From Baffinella frigidus (taxonomy: Eukaryota > Cryptophyceae > Cryptomonadales > Baffinellaceae), in NCBI GenBank assembly GCA_026770585.1, contig MU646386.1, positions 853,377 through 873,467 of the forward strand: a DNA stretch of 20,091 bases, in the 5' to 3' direction. Under the pieces are notes generated by a model. That model saw only the letters and a list, made by a program, of their open reading frames with translations, made no database searches and was not told the DNA's origin. Made by a program: the position numbers and the translations under genes. How positions within the stretch are numbered: the first letter of the stretch is position 1; the number at the start of each line of letters is the position of its first letter. This document shows, piece after piece, positions 1-11,409 of the stretch.

Positions 1-175
1 TTTGGGGTTTGGGGTTTGGGGTTTGGGTTTTGGGGTTTGGGGTTTGGGGTTTGGGGTTTGGGGTTTGGGGTTTGGGGTTTGGGTTTTGGGGTTTTGGTTT
101 TGGGTTTTGGGTTTTGGGTTTTGGGTTTTGGATTTTGGGTTTTGGGGTTTGGGGTTTGGGGATTTGGGTTTGGAG
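1..175. repeat. TTTGGGG-type telomere-like array
   Basis: Tandem seven-base units, mainly TTTGGGG with TTTTGGG variants, G-rich on the plus strand. Diverged from TTTAGGG. It lies downstream of the last traced channel exon. Apparent open frames here are repeat artefacts. Confidence 0.9.
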
Positions 176-221
176 GTTAGGGTTGAAGTGGCGGATGGGC
201 CCGCCTCGGGCGCGAGGAGTG

Positions 222-340
222 GACCTGAGGAGGTTTGGCCAGACATGGGATAGGTCCGCCTCGGGAGCGAGGGGCCAGGGTTTAGCGTTTAGGTTTTAGG
301 GTGAGGGACCTGAGGAGGTCCAGACAAGCTCCAGGTTGTC
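222..340 (-). pseudogene. Two decayed copies of exon 30 end
   Basis: 222-246 and 304-340 repeat the donor side of exon 30 (CCTGAGGAGG on plus). The second also keeps DNLE-LVW codons, with small deletions that shift the frame. Not usable as coding exons. Confidence 0.7.
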
Positions 341-540
341 CCCTAATTCAGTGTATCTATCGGATAAGACCCGTTCCTTATCTCAAATGACCCCCTCATT
401 CAGTGTATTTATCGGATAAGACTCGTTCCTTATCTCAAACGACCCCCTATCTCAGTGTATTTATCACACGAGACCCGCTCCTTACCTCAGACGACCCCCT
501 AAAGCAGTGTATTTACCCGCCACGACCCGTGCCTTACCTG
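339..540. repeat. 52-bp tandem repeat, four copies, carrying a splice-donor-like site
   Basis: Units begin at about 339, 391, 443 and 495 with CCCCCT, then CAGTGTATTTAT and CGTTCCTTA. The fourth merges into the real exon 30 donor. On the minus strand the units carry GAGGTAAGG or GAGATAAGG, copies of the donor of exon 30. Confidence 0.85.
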
Positions 541-608
541 AGGAGGTTGGACCAGACAATCTCGAGGTTGTCCTCGTCGATCTCCTCCCGCTTGATCGAC
601 TCCGAAAC
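538..608 (-). CDS. Channel exon 30: last traced tail exon
   Basis: Residues 696-718: VSESIKREEIDEDNLEIVW then SNLL. Acceptor ATGCAG. The 3' end reads CTCAG then GTAAGG, a good donor in phase 2. If it is not spliced, translation would end almost at once at the TAA inside the donor (534-536), giving a natural C-terminus after one Arg. Both endings are possible. Confidence 0.75.
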
Positions 609-3600
609 CTGCATTCGGGTTTCGGGTTTCGGGTTTCGGGTTTCGGGTTTCGTGTTTCGTGTTTCGTGTTTCGTGTTTCGGGTTTTCAGGGGACGGTGTC
701 CCCCAAGGGTTCGGGTTTCAGGTTTCTTGATCCCCTCGGAGACTGGATCCGGGTGTCGGGTTTCATTTTTCGGGTTCCGGGTTCCGGGTTCCGGGTTCAA
801 GGTCCAGAGTTTAGCGTTTTCCCGTGGCAGGACGTCGGCGATCTTGTTGATGGTCCCGGTCTTCTGATTCATGGTCTATCTCGGGTTCCGGATTCCGGAT
901 TCCGGGTTCCGGGTTCCGGGTTCTGGGTGCCGGATTCCGGGTTTCGGGTTCCGGGGTCCGGTTTTCGGGGTTCGAATTCACCCGTGGCGGGACGCCCGCG
1001 ATCTGGATGATGGTCACGTTCTTCTGTTTCCAGAGCTTAAGACGAGCAAACGCTATTTTAGGTATACACCCAAGGCTTAAGATAGCATAAATGCGGGCAG
1101 ATTCTGGTACATCTTCCGAGATGAAACCCGTGGCAGCACGTCCGCGATCGCCACAGTTTTCAGCCTTATGGTTCAGGTTTTCGCTTCTCGATTTCGGGTT
1201 TCGGGTTTCCGGCTCATGTTTTTTCGGGTGCAGGGTTTAGTGTTCACCCGTGGAAGGACGTCCGCGATCTGGTTGATGGTCACGGTCTTCTGCTTCCAGA
1301 GGTCATGGAACGGCTCGTGCTGGATGTCCTGCACCACAGTTTGCACGTGTCGTTTAGCGTTTGCGCTTTCGGGTTTCGGGTTTCGGGTTTTGGGGGTTGC
1401 GGTTGGTGCGGGTTTTAAGGTTGAGGGTTTGGGGGTGGGGTTTGAGGTCTGGGGTCTGGGGTTTGGGGTTTGGGGCTTGGGGTTTGAGATTTGGTGTTTG
1501 GTGTTTGGTGTTTGGTGTTTGGTGTTCGGTGTTTGGTGTTTGGTGTTTGGGTTTTGGAGCTTGGAGTTTGGTGTTTAGGGTTGAGGGATTAGGAATGCAG
1601 GGTCGCGCAGCGCATGAGAGAGTGCAGATCAAAAGTGGACGCATATTCAAAGTAGACGCATTTCAAAAGTGGACGCACCTCGGAAGTCATGGTCTCGAGG
1701 TACTGGATGCGGTGGGCCAGCATCTGCTGCTGCTTCTGCAGCACTTTCAGCTCCTGTTTACGGGTTTATTCAGAGTCGACAATCTGCTTCCCCCGGGCTC
1801 TTTTCCGCGCTTAAGTTGACGGATTTGTACCGCACGCCCAGAACGTCGACTTAAGAATAGTCGGTCAACCCGAGTGCGGCAGAGCTAGGGTTCGGCTGCT
1901 TCTGCTGCTTCTGAAGCAATAGTAGCTTCTGGTGTAGGCTGTAGGGTGTAGGGTTTAGAGTGTAGGGTTTAGGGTTTGGGGATCAGGGTTTAGGATTTGG
2001 GATTAGGGAGTGTAAGGTTTGGGTTTAGGGTTTGGGTGCAGAGTTTTGGGTTGAGGGTTTGGGTTCAATGTTTGGGATTAGGATTAGGGTCAGGCTGAGC
2101 TCCTGCAAGGGTAGGTTTTCGGGACGAGGGTCCAGGGATTAAGGTTCAGGGTTCAGGATTCAGGGTTTGGGGTTTGGGGTGGAGGGTTTATGGTTTGTGG
2201 TTATGCACCTTCTGGTAGACGTCGAACTCGACTTCCGGGTCAGGGAGGTGCTTGTCCAGAAGCTGCCGGGGAAGGGTTTAGGGTTTAAGGGTTAGGGTTT
2301 AGGGGTTTGGGGTGTGGGGATTCGTTGTTTTGTTCGGGTCGGGGAGTGGGAGGTGCTTGTTCAGGAGGTGTGGGGGTAGGGTTTAGGGGTTAGGGTTCAG
2401 AATTTAGGGTTGAGGTGGTAGGGTTCAGGGTTTATGGTTTGGGGTTTAGGGTGTAGGGTCAGAGTGTGGGTTTAGGCGCCAGGATTTAGGGTTTAGGGTT
2501 TAGGGTTCAGGGTTTAGGGTTTAGGGTTTGGGGTTTGGGGTTTAAGTTTTAGGGTTTAGGGGACCTTGAGGGAGTGGAGAAGCGCCTCGCGGTTGAACTT
2601 CCACGCGTTGCGGTCCAGCACCTGATTCGGGAGGGGAATTAATTTAAAATAACATTTAATATAATGCATCATTCGATTTAATTTATCATTTAATCTAATG
2701 TATCTCTGTTTGGGGAAATGAAAACTGCTGCGTGGAAGGGCCGTGGCCATCGCAATGGCAGGCAAAGCAGCGGTGCAGCAATTTTCGGCGCCAAACGACA
2801 AATAGATTAAATCATGACCCAAAAGCAATTCAAGTAAATGGGTCGATCGAGTGAGACATAGAGACCGTAGAGATGCCAGCGTGCCAGCGTTCTGTTCGCC
2901 ATTTTGTACTGGATTTATGCTCTTGGACACTGAGGACAAGCCAGAATAAAACTCGGACAGAGCTAGAGGGAGACCGTAGAGATCTCCAACATAACGGCTC
3001 CAATTTCCGCCGCCAAGAAATTTCCGCCAAGAGGGACCGTAGAGGGGTTAACGGTTTGGGGTTCAGGGGGACGGTAGAGATTTCGGACAAAAAGGCTCCA
3101 ATTCCCGCCGCCAAGCAATTTCCGCCGAGAGGGGTTGAAGGTTTGGGGTTTAGGGGAACCGTAGATATCTCGGACATAAATGCCGCCACGTCGTCGCCGA
3201 CCGCGTCTGGCTGCTCCTTGCCACGCTTCTCCGCCTACCGTTTTGTGTTTTGTATTTGAAATTTCGGGTTTAAGGTTTGGGTTTAAGGTTCAAGGTTTAA
3301 GGTTTAGGGTTTACGGTTCAGGGTTCAGGGTTTAGGGTTTAGGGTTCAGGGTTTAGGGTTCAGGGTTTAGGGTTTAGGGTTTAGGGTTTAGGGTTTAGGG
3401 TTTAGGGTTTAGGGTTTAGGGTTTAGGGTTAAGGGTATCGGGTTAAGTGTTTCGGGTTTTGAGTTTCGGGTTTAGGGTTCAGGGTTTAGGGGTTAGGGTT
3501 TACCGCGGCCTTCCCCTCTTCGAGCGCGAGACCGTATGCGTCCATCAGAATACCTGGTTCGGGGTTTACGGTTTAGGGTTGAGAGATTTTAGGGTTTATG

Positions 3601-6600
3601 AGGTTTACGGTTTACGGTTTAGGGGTTTGAGGGTTCAGGGCTGATGGTTCAATGATTCAGAGTTCTGGGTTCAGGGTTCAGGGTTCGGAATTTAGGATTC
3701 AGAGTTCAAGGTTCAGGGTCCAGGGTTTAGGGATTAGGGTTCAGGGTTCATGGTTTATGATTCAGAGTTCAGGTTTCAGGTTTCAGGGTTCGGGTTTCAG
3801 GGTTCAGAGGTCAGGGTTGAAGGGTTTAGGGTTTAGTGTTTAGGGTTTGGGATTCACGGTTTAGGGTTCAGGGTTTAGGGCTTAGGGGTTAGGGTATACC
3901 GATGAACACGTTCCAGAGCACCAGGAACGCGATGAACATCCACGAGATGAAGAACACCTGATTCAAACCAAAACGAATTAAATCGAATTGAGTCCCAACA
4001 AGTTGACTTTTGCCACTGATTCTCGCAAAAGTGGTGCTGGTGTGCACCACCCGCGTGTACGCATTCCCCCTGAGCGCGAGCTCAGATCGACCCAGACACC
4101 CGGCCGGCGAGGGGGCGGCGACGAGCACTGCTCCATACACCCCCGGCACATAGACACCCGCGGGGGGTAGAGGACGTGACCAGCGCTGCGCGCGGCAAGT
4201 GGGGGGGGGCGGGGGGGGAGCGTGCCTGCCCCATGTAGATGTTGATGTACCCGAGGTCGGTGTTCCCAATCGTCGGCCCGAGGTCGATGTTCCCGAACAG
4301 CGACTCCCAAAGCGTCTGTTTGCAAGGTTTAGGGTTCGGGGTATGGGGTTTAGGTTTTAAAATAGCATCTGCCCACGCCAGGCCACAAATGAGGATTCCA
4401 CACGCAGCGTTTCGCGCTAAATGTGTTTCGCGGTACAAAACAACGTCGTGTCGCCCAGCAACTTCTCCAATGCGCAACACTTTTGGCGTGTTTCCCGGGT
4501 GGGAATCGAGGTCGGTGTTCCCAATCGTCGGCCCGAGGTCGATGTTCCCTAACAGCGACTCCCACAGCGACTGTTGCCACACATATGTAATGTAAATTAA
4601 TTTGAATGTAATATAAAATATCGTGTACGGAGTAGAGTTTTAGGGTGCACGATTGAGGGCTTGGGGTGCAAGATGTATGGTTTTAGGGTTCAGGTCGTAG
4701 GGTTTAGGTTTGAGGGTTCAGCGTGTACGGGTCCGAGGTCGGTGTATCCGGACAGCGTCTGTTTCTGTAGGGTTTAGGGTTGGGGGTTCAGGGTATGGGG
4801 TTTAGCGGGCGTTTAATCATGTAAGTCGACATGCAGGGTGTGCGGTGCAAATCCGTCAACTTTGGAGCGGAAACGTATACGTATGATGAAGTAACGCATT
4901 GAGTTGACTTCGGGGTTGCACCTGGATAGAGTAGATAATGGTGACGAAATCGCGCGACTGTTTGCCGAAGTTGAGGTGCCCCAGCACTGCGAAGCCTGGG
5001 TTCGGGTTTCAGGTTTAGGGCCCGAGGGTTTAGGGTTTCGGGGAACCAAAACTAGGCTTCGCTGTCCAAACCACAAAGGTGGTTTTGGGTTTGGGGTTTG
5101 GGGGGTTGGGTTTGGAGGTGGTGAAAATAAATTTGGGGTTGGGGTTGGAGTTTTGGGTTTTGGGTTTTGGGTTTTGGGTTGAGGGTTGAGGGTTGAGGGG
5201 TTACCACACAAGATGATGCCGAAAATGAGCATGAAATGGTACAAGTGCACCACCGCCGCCCCCATCGTCTTGTTCACGATCTGTTTCGGGCGTCGGGATT
5301 TAGGGTTTGAGGGTTGGGTTTGAGGGGTGGGGTGTACAGTTTAGGGTTGAGGGTGGATGGGTGGATTAGGGATAAGGGTTTAGGGTTGAGGGTTGAGGGT
5401 TCAGGGGTTAGTGTCGAGGGTTTAGGGTTGAGGGTTTAGGGTTTAGAGTTCAGGGTTTAGGGTTTAGGGTTTAGGGTTTAGGGTTTAGGGTTTAGGGTTT
5501 AGGGTTTAGGGTTCAGGGTTTGAGATTTATGGTGAATTGTTTAGGGTTCCGGGCTTAGGGTTTATGGTTTTAGAGTGAACCTGAAGGCGCGGCTGGAACT
5601 GGTAGTACTTGAAGAAGCGCAAAATGCAGAGAAGGATCGACACGAAGTTCACCGTCAGCTGGTTCTGCGTGTCCTCGTACACCTTCGGTTTGGATGGGGA
5701 ATCTTTTAGTTGTCGTTTTAAAATCTCTTTGGGTGTACGAAGAAATACAATGATACCGGCTTGATGCATGGGTCAGACGTGTGTCCCACAGGGAATTGGA
5801 GCCGTCAGTCTTCTTTCTCCAATTCCCTATGAATGCAGAGGAGGGACGAACAGACGTTGACAGTCAGCTGGTTCTGCGTGTCCTCGTACACCACTCGGGG
5901 GGTTGGGGGGGGTTGATTTAATTTGATTTAAACACGCACTCCGCCCTTAAGGAATTGGAGCCGTTAGCCTGCTTTTTCCAATTCCCGAAGGGCAAACAAT
6001 TTGGTCACGTTAAAAGAGCACATTACAAGGTCAGTTGGTATGTCTGGAAAGTTGCTGTCAGCTATTTGTTTTTGAAAATGGTTGTTTGAAAGACCTAAAA
6101 GTCACTTACTGTTTAGTATTGAGGATGTGGGGCTTTTTTTCGCACCTCTTCGAAAATCCGTTGGTAGTCGTTGACAGGGACCTTAACATACCTGGGTTGA
6201 GGTTTCAGGTTTGGGGTTAAGGGGTTAGGGGTTAGGGGTTTGGGGTTTGGGGTTTGGGGTTTGGGGTCTGGGGGTTGGGGGTTTGGGTTTAGGATTTGGG
6301 GTTCAGGCTTTAGTCTTCGGGTTAGGGTTTTTGCAGTTATTCTCAAATTGCCAATGCTGGGTCCGCGGTACACCTCCGTCAACTTAGGGGCGGTTCAGTC
6401 AACTTAGGATCGGTTCCGCACCCCTCGATAATTTTGCGGAGGATCATGATGCGCATGTACATGAACAGGATGTTGCAAAAACATAACTGAATCAGTTCCT
6501 TTTCAATAGGAGATTGAACAGGAAAAAATAGCTAGGACATAGTAAATTCAAGCATGTTGAATAGGAGAAATTAGTTCGGGCATAGTAAATTCAATTAGGC

Positions 6601-8102
6601 CTCCGAATCAAACGAAAACGCTAATTAGGGAACTGATTCGGTTATCTTTCGAGATGAAGTTAGGGGCGGATCCGCACCCCTCGATAATTTTGCGGAGGAT
6701 CATGATGCGCATGTAGATGAAGAGGATGTTGCACGTGTAGTTGATCGCGTCCAGAACGTTGAACTGCGCACACGAGGGGAGGGGTTAGTCAACTCCTTGA
6801 ACTGCGCACACGCGGGGGATTTAACACACCATCGCCCTTAAGATACCACCACGGAAGGTCACACATCACATATAATCACCCCTACGATAGCACAAAATCA
6901 CCCCTATGATAGCGCAAAGTATTATCAACTGCATGTAGATGAAGCGGATGTTGCACGTGTAGTTGATCGCGTCCAGGATGTTGACGTGCGAACATCAGGA
7001 TTAGTCAACTCCTTGAACTGCGCACATTGGAGTTCAAAGTTAGGGGTTTTAGGGTTTACGGAAGAAGACGGAATCCTAGCTCTGCCTCACTCGGGTTGAC
7101 CGACTATTCTCAAGTTGTCATGCTCGGTCCGCGGTGAAACCCCGTCAACTTTGGAGCGGAAAAGAGCCCGGGCCCACCAAATTGGAGAGCCCAAATAGAC
7201 TGAGCCAGAGCTAGCAATCGTAGGGTTTCAGGACCGGGGAAAGGCGAGGAAGTGGACCGTTTTGAGGTCTAGGGTCTAGGGTCTAGGGTCCAGGGTCCAG
7301 GGTCCAGGGTCTAGGGTCTAAGGTCTGGGGTCCAGAGTCTAGGGTCTAGGGTCTAGGGTCTAGGCTTTAGGGTTTCACCGGAGACCAACGCTTGAGGAAG
7401 TGTCCGGACATGGCGTTTTCGACTTGCTCTCGGACAAACGAGGCCACCAGGATGAACACCTGACAGGGGTGGGGTTTAGGGTTTAGGGTTTGGGGTTTGG
7501 GTTTGGGAACGGTTGGGGTTTAGGGTTCAGGGAAGGGGAGGTAAGGTTAAGGGGGTAGTTGTGGGGTTGATGGTTGTGGGAGGTGTTACAAGTTGTGGGG
7601 TTGGTCGTTGTGGTGTTTGTTTGTAGAATAGGGTTGAGGTTGTAGGGTTTAGGTTTTAGGTTTTAGGTTTGGAGGTTCAGGGTTTAGGGCTCGGGGTGTT
7701 GGGAGGGGGGTTACCCAAACCATGAAAACAACCTCAAAGGCCAGCCGCACGAAGTCGATTTCCTGGTTTAGGGTTCAGGGTTTGGGGTTCGTGTTTAATG
7801 TTTAGGGTGTAGGATTCCTCTGGCTTAGGGTTTAGGGTTCAGGCCCAGTCGCACGAGGCCGATTTCCTGGTTTAGGGTTAGGGTTAGGGCTTATGGTTTA
7901 AGGTTGAAGTTTTGGGGTTAGGGTTTGGGGTTTAGGGTTTGGGCCCAGCCACACAATCCTCGAGGTGGTGGGTCGCTTTATTTTTATTTCAAAGTTGCTC
8001 ATTTTTGACTGCATGCTGAGAGAGCCGATGGTTCAGGATTAAGCGTTCTGTGATTAGGGTTGAGGGTTTAGGGGTCGGGGCTGAGGGCTGAGGGCTGAGG
8101 GC

Positions 8103-8141
<39 letters not shown>

Positions 8142-11100
8142 GGTTGGGGATTTTGGGTTTTGGGTTTTGGGTTTCGGGACCAGGGATCAAGGTTTCGAGT
8201 TCAGGCGTATTGACGATACGCCTCCAACGATAAGCCTCCGATAAGCCTCCATGCAGAGGGGGCGTGCAGTGGACCCCGAAACCCGAAACTCTGAACCCTC
8301 AAGGCATTCGGGTTTCGAGTTCCGGGTTTCGGGTTTCGGGTTTCGGGTTGTGCAGTAGGGTTTAGGTTTTAAGGAGTGTAGGGTTTAGGGGTTGTTGACC
8401 TTGAGATAGGGCTCCATATTGAGTGACCCAATCTTGAGCTGGATGCCTTTCGCCATCGCCTGCCGCGTTCGGGAAAAGTTGACGCATGTGTACTACACAC
8501 CCTGCATGTCAACTTATGAATAGTCCGCCAGCCCGAGTCAGGCACACCGAGAAGGTGGAAGTGCGAATTGCGTTACCTTTTCTGTAGGAACCCCCCTATG
8601 TCCCTACGATATTGCCTACCGTAGGGTCCTTATCCGTAGGAACCCCTCCTATGCCCCTACGGTATTGCCTACCGTAGGGTCCTATTGGTTATCACTTATG
8701 GGTTATTCACGAAATCCCTGCGAAGCGCGGTGTGTGGCAGAGACCCTCCTCCATCCCCTGCCGCGTTCGGAGTTTGGGGTGTGGGGTGTAGAGTGTGGGG
8801 TGTAGGGTGTAGGCCACGCCACATCACAAGTGGGCGTTTTGTTGTCAATCCCATGTATGAGTGTAAAGTTGACTCACGCCCGGAAACACGCCATACGTCC
8901 AGGAATCTGTACCACAAAAGACGTTGAGCGCGCATGAAATTCCCACGTGTGGCCTAAAAAAAGACGCATGGGGTTCGTCACCTGCTGCCCGGGTCTGATG
9001 CAAATTCAACAACCCCACTTTTGAAATAGTGCCTCTTCCAGCCTCGAGTGGGAGGCTCGTAACCTGCTGCACGGCAGCGGATTCCGGATCGTAAGGACGG
9101 TAGATGCCTCCCTTGTCGAACGACAAAATGATCTTCGCGAATGTAAACTTCCCGAAGTTGCCGTTGTAGAAAATGAACTTGATCTGTAAGGGTGGGTTGG
9201 GGTGAGGGTTTAGGGGTTAGGGGTCGGGGTTATGGGGTTATGGGTTGGGGTTGAGGGGTTGAGGGGTTCGGGGTTAGGGTTCAGGTTTATGGATTAGGGT
9301 TTAGGGTTTGGGGTTTAGGGTTTAAGGTTTGGGGTTTAGGGTTCAGGGTTTAGGGTTCAGGGTGTAGGGTGTAGGGTTTAGGGTTCAGGGTTCAGGGTTC
9401 AGGGTTTAGGGGCGCAGGAGAGAAGAGGGGTTTAGGATTGAGGGCGTTGGGTTTATGGTTTATGGTTAATGGTTTAGGGTTTGGGGTTTGGGGTTTAGGG
9501 TTGACCTCAAGCTGCTTGGTTCTCTTGTCGAGCCACCTCATCGTGTTCAGGTCCTGGTTTGGGTTAAGTGTTAGGGCCACTAAAACAAAACTACCGGGAA
9601 CACTTTTGAACCGAAATTGGATCCTCTGACCCAAACCGGGAACAAATATGTTTCTTTGAAAAATCTGGCAACGAGAATTACTACACAAATGAAGCAATTG
9701 TGTGGTGATTTTCGATTCTCAAACGAAAAGTCCTTGTTCCCGGATGAGATCAGTCAACCATCGCCCGCGACGCTCGGATTAGTCAATTCGCGTACGCGGA
9801 CACGACTCAAGTCACGTCCAATAAATACACTCGCAACGCACGCCGTTTCCTATTGATGGACGCACCCACCCCCACACAGGGGAAACACTCTGCCGTGTCA
9901 AGTCAACTGATTCCGGCGCTCTGATTTCAGTCAACTGGGGTTGACTGATTGTGATTGGTCAACTCGGGTTCGAACCTCGAGGCGTTTCTTGTTGTAAGAA
10001 GATCCGTCCGCGAGCGAGAGAAACGTCGTGAAGCCCTTGGGTTTTGGTTGAGGGTTGAGGATTTAGGGTTTAGGGTTTGGGGATTAGGGTTTAGGGTTCA
10101 GGGTTTAGGGTTTAGGGTTTTGGGGTTTCGGGGTTTGGGGTTTAGGGTTTAGGATGTGGGATTTAAAGTTGAGGGTTTAGGGTGTAGGGTTTCGGGTTTG
10201 GGGTGTAAGGTTTAGGTTTTATGGTGTAGGGTTGGTTTCGGGTTTACCTGTTCGATAGGGTCCCACTGAAATGCCGGCGCGACCGTAGCGGTGTACGTCT
10301 GGTTCAGGAGGTGTAGGGTTTAGGGTTTAGGGTTTAGGGTTTAGGGTTTAGGGTTTTAGGGTATAGGGTTTAGGGTTTAGGGTCCGGGTTCAGGAGGTTT
10401 ATGATGTGGGGTCCCTTCTGGAAACCCGACCCGCCAGTCGCGCGGTACATCTGGCGATTGAAACAAAGCATTTGTGTTAACTACGAACACGGTTAATTCA
10501 TCAGTTTTTGGCGATAAAAATTGCTGCACATAATGATCATACCAGTAATAGTAAAGCATCTGTGTAATAACTTTCACAGCCAAACGGTAACAACACTGAA
10601 TATTTTCCCGGATGAGCGCAGGGTTTCGGGGTTTGGGGGTGGAGCCCCAGGGTTTCTAGGGGTTATGAGGGTGCGGGGGTTTGAGGTCTACGGTTTACGG
10701 TTTAGAGCTTCGGTCGGACGTACGAGGGTCCGATCGGCGGCCGATAATGGAGCGGTCTCCAAAACTTTGCCCAACCCCGTAAACCCTAAACCTTTATTTA
10801 GGGGCTAGTGCTAGGATTTAGTGGCTCACAACCTGCGAGAAAAAAAGGGGAAAAAAAGAAAAAAGATGTGGGGAAAAAGAACCTGCGAGCCGTCGATAGT
10901 CTCGCGGTCTCCGAACTTGGACCGCTCGATTTCCTCCGGAGAGTCGCCGAACACCTGCCAGCCAAGATGTTTGGGTTTTAAACTTGACTTAGTTGAGTGG
11001 AAGAATGAAAAAACGCAACGGTTCGCGGACGGGCAGGGTTCGGGGATTTAGGTTGAGTTTCGGGTTTAGGGTTTTGGCCGGCGGCGTGACCTTGTAGCAC

Positions 11101-11344
11101 GTCTCTTAGAAGAGGTTATAGTGCAAGGTTGCTAGCTCTGTCTCAGTATATTTGAATTTGGCCTCGCCAATATGTTGCGCCCGGGCGCGTTGCCGCTCCT
11201 AAGTTGACGGATGTGTACCGCACAACCAGCATGTCAACTTGAGAATAGTCAGTCAACCCGAGTGAGGCAGATCTAGGGTTTGGAGTTTTGTGTGTGGAGT
11301 TTACCAGCGGCTTTCCCTTCTATGTCTGTCTGTCTGTCTGTCTG

Positions 11345-11409
<65 letters not shown>

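Noticed and set aside
2-299. Long open frames in the TTTGGGG array reading GFGVWGL repeats
   Set aside because: Seven-base repeats without stop codons read open in several frames; composition is purely repeat-driven and no gene context supports them.
339-540. CRISPR-like array
   Set aside because: Units are contiguous and diverged with no constant repeat and unique spacers; the DNA is eukaryotic.
1168-1819. Plus-strand open frames rich in FGVWCLVFGVW
   Set aside because: They read telomere-like intron repeats antisense to the channel gene.
4082-4582. Single 166-codon minus frame covering both pore exon copies
   Set aside because: It runs through repeat sequence (KPKPHTPNPKP) and past clear splice sites; it is exon 23 plus its copy joined by an intron that happens to be open.
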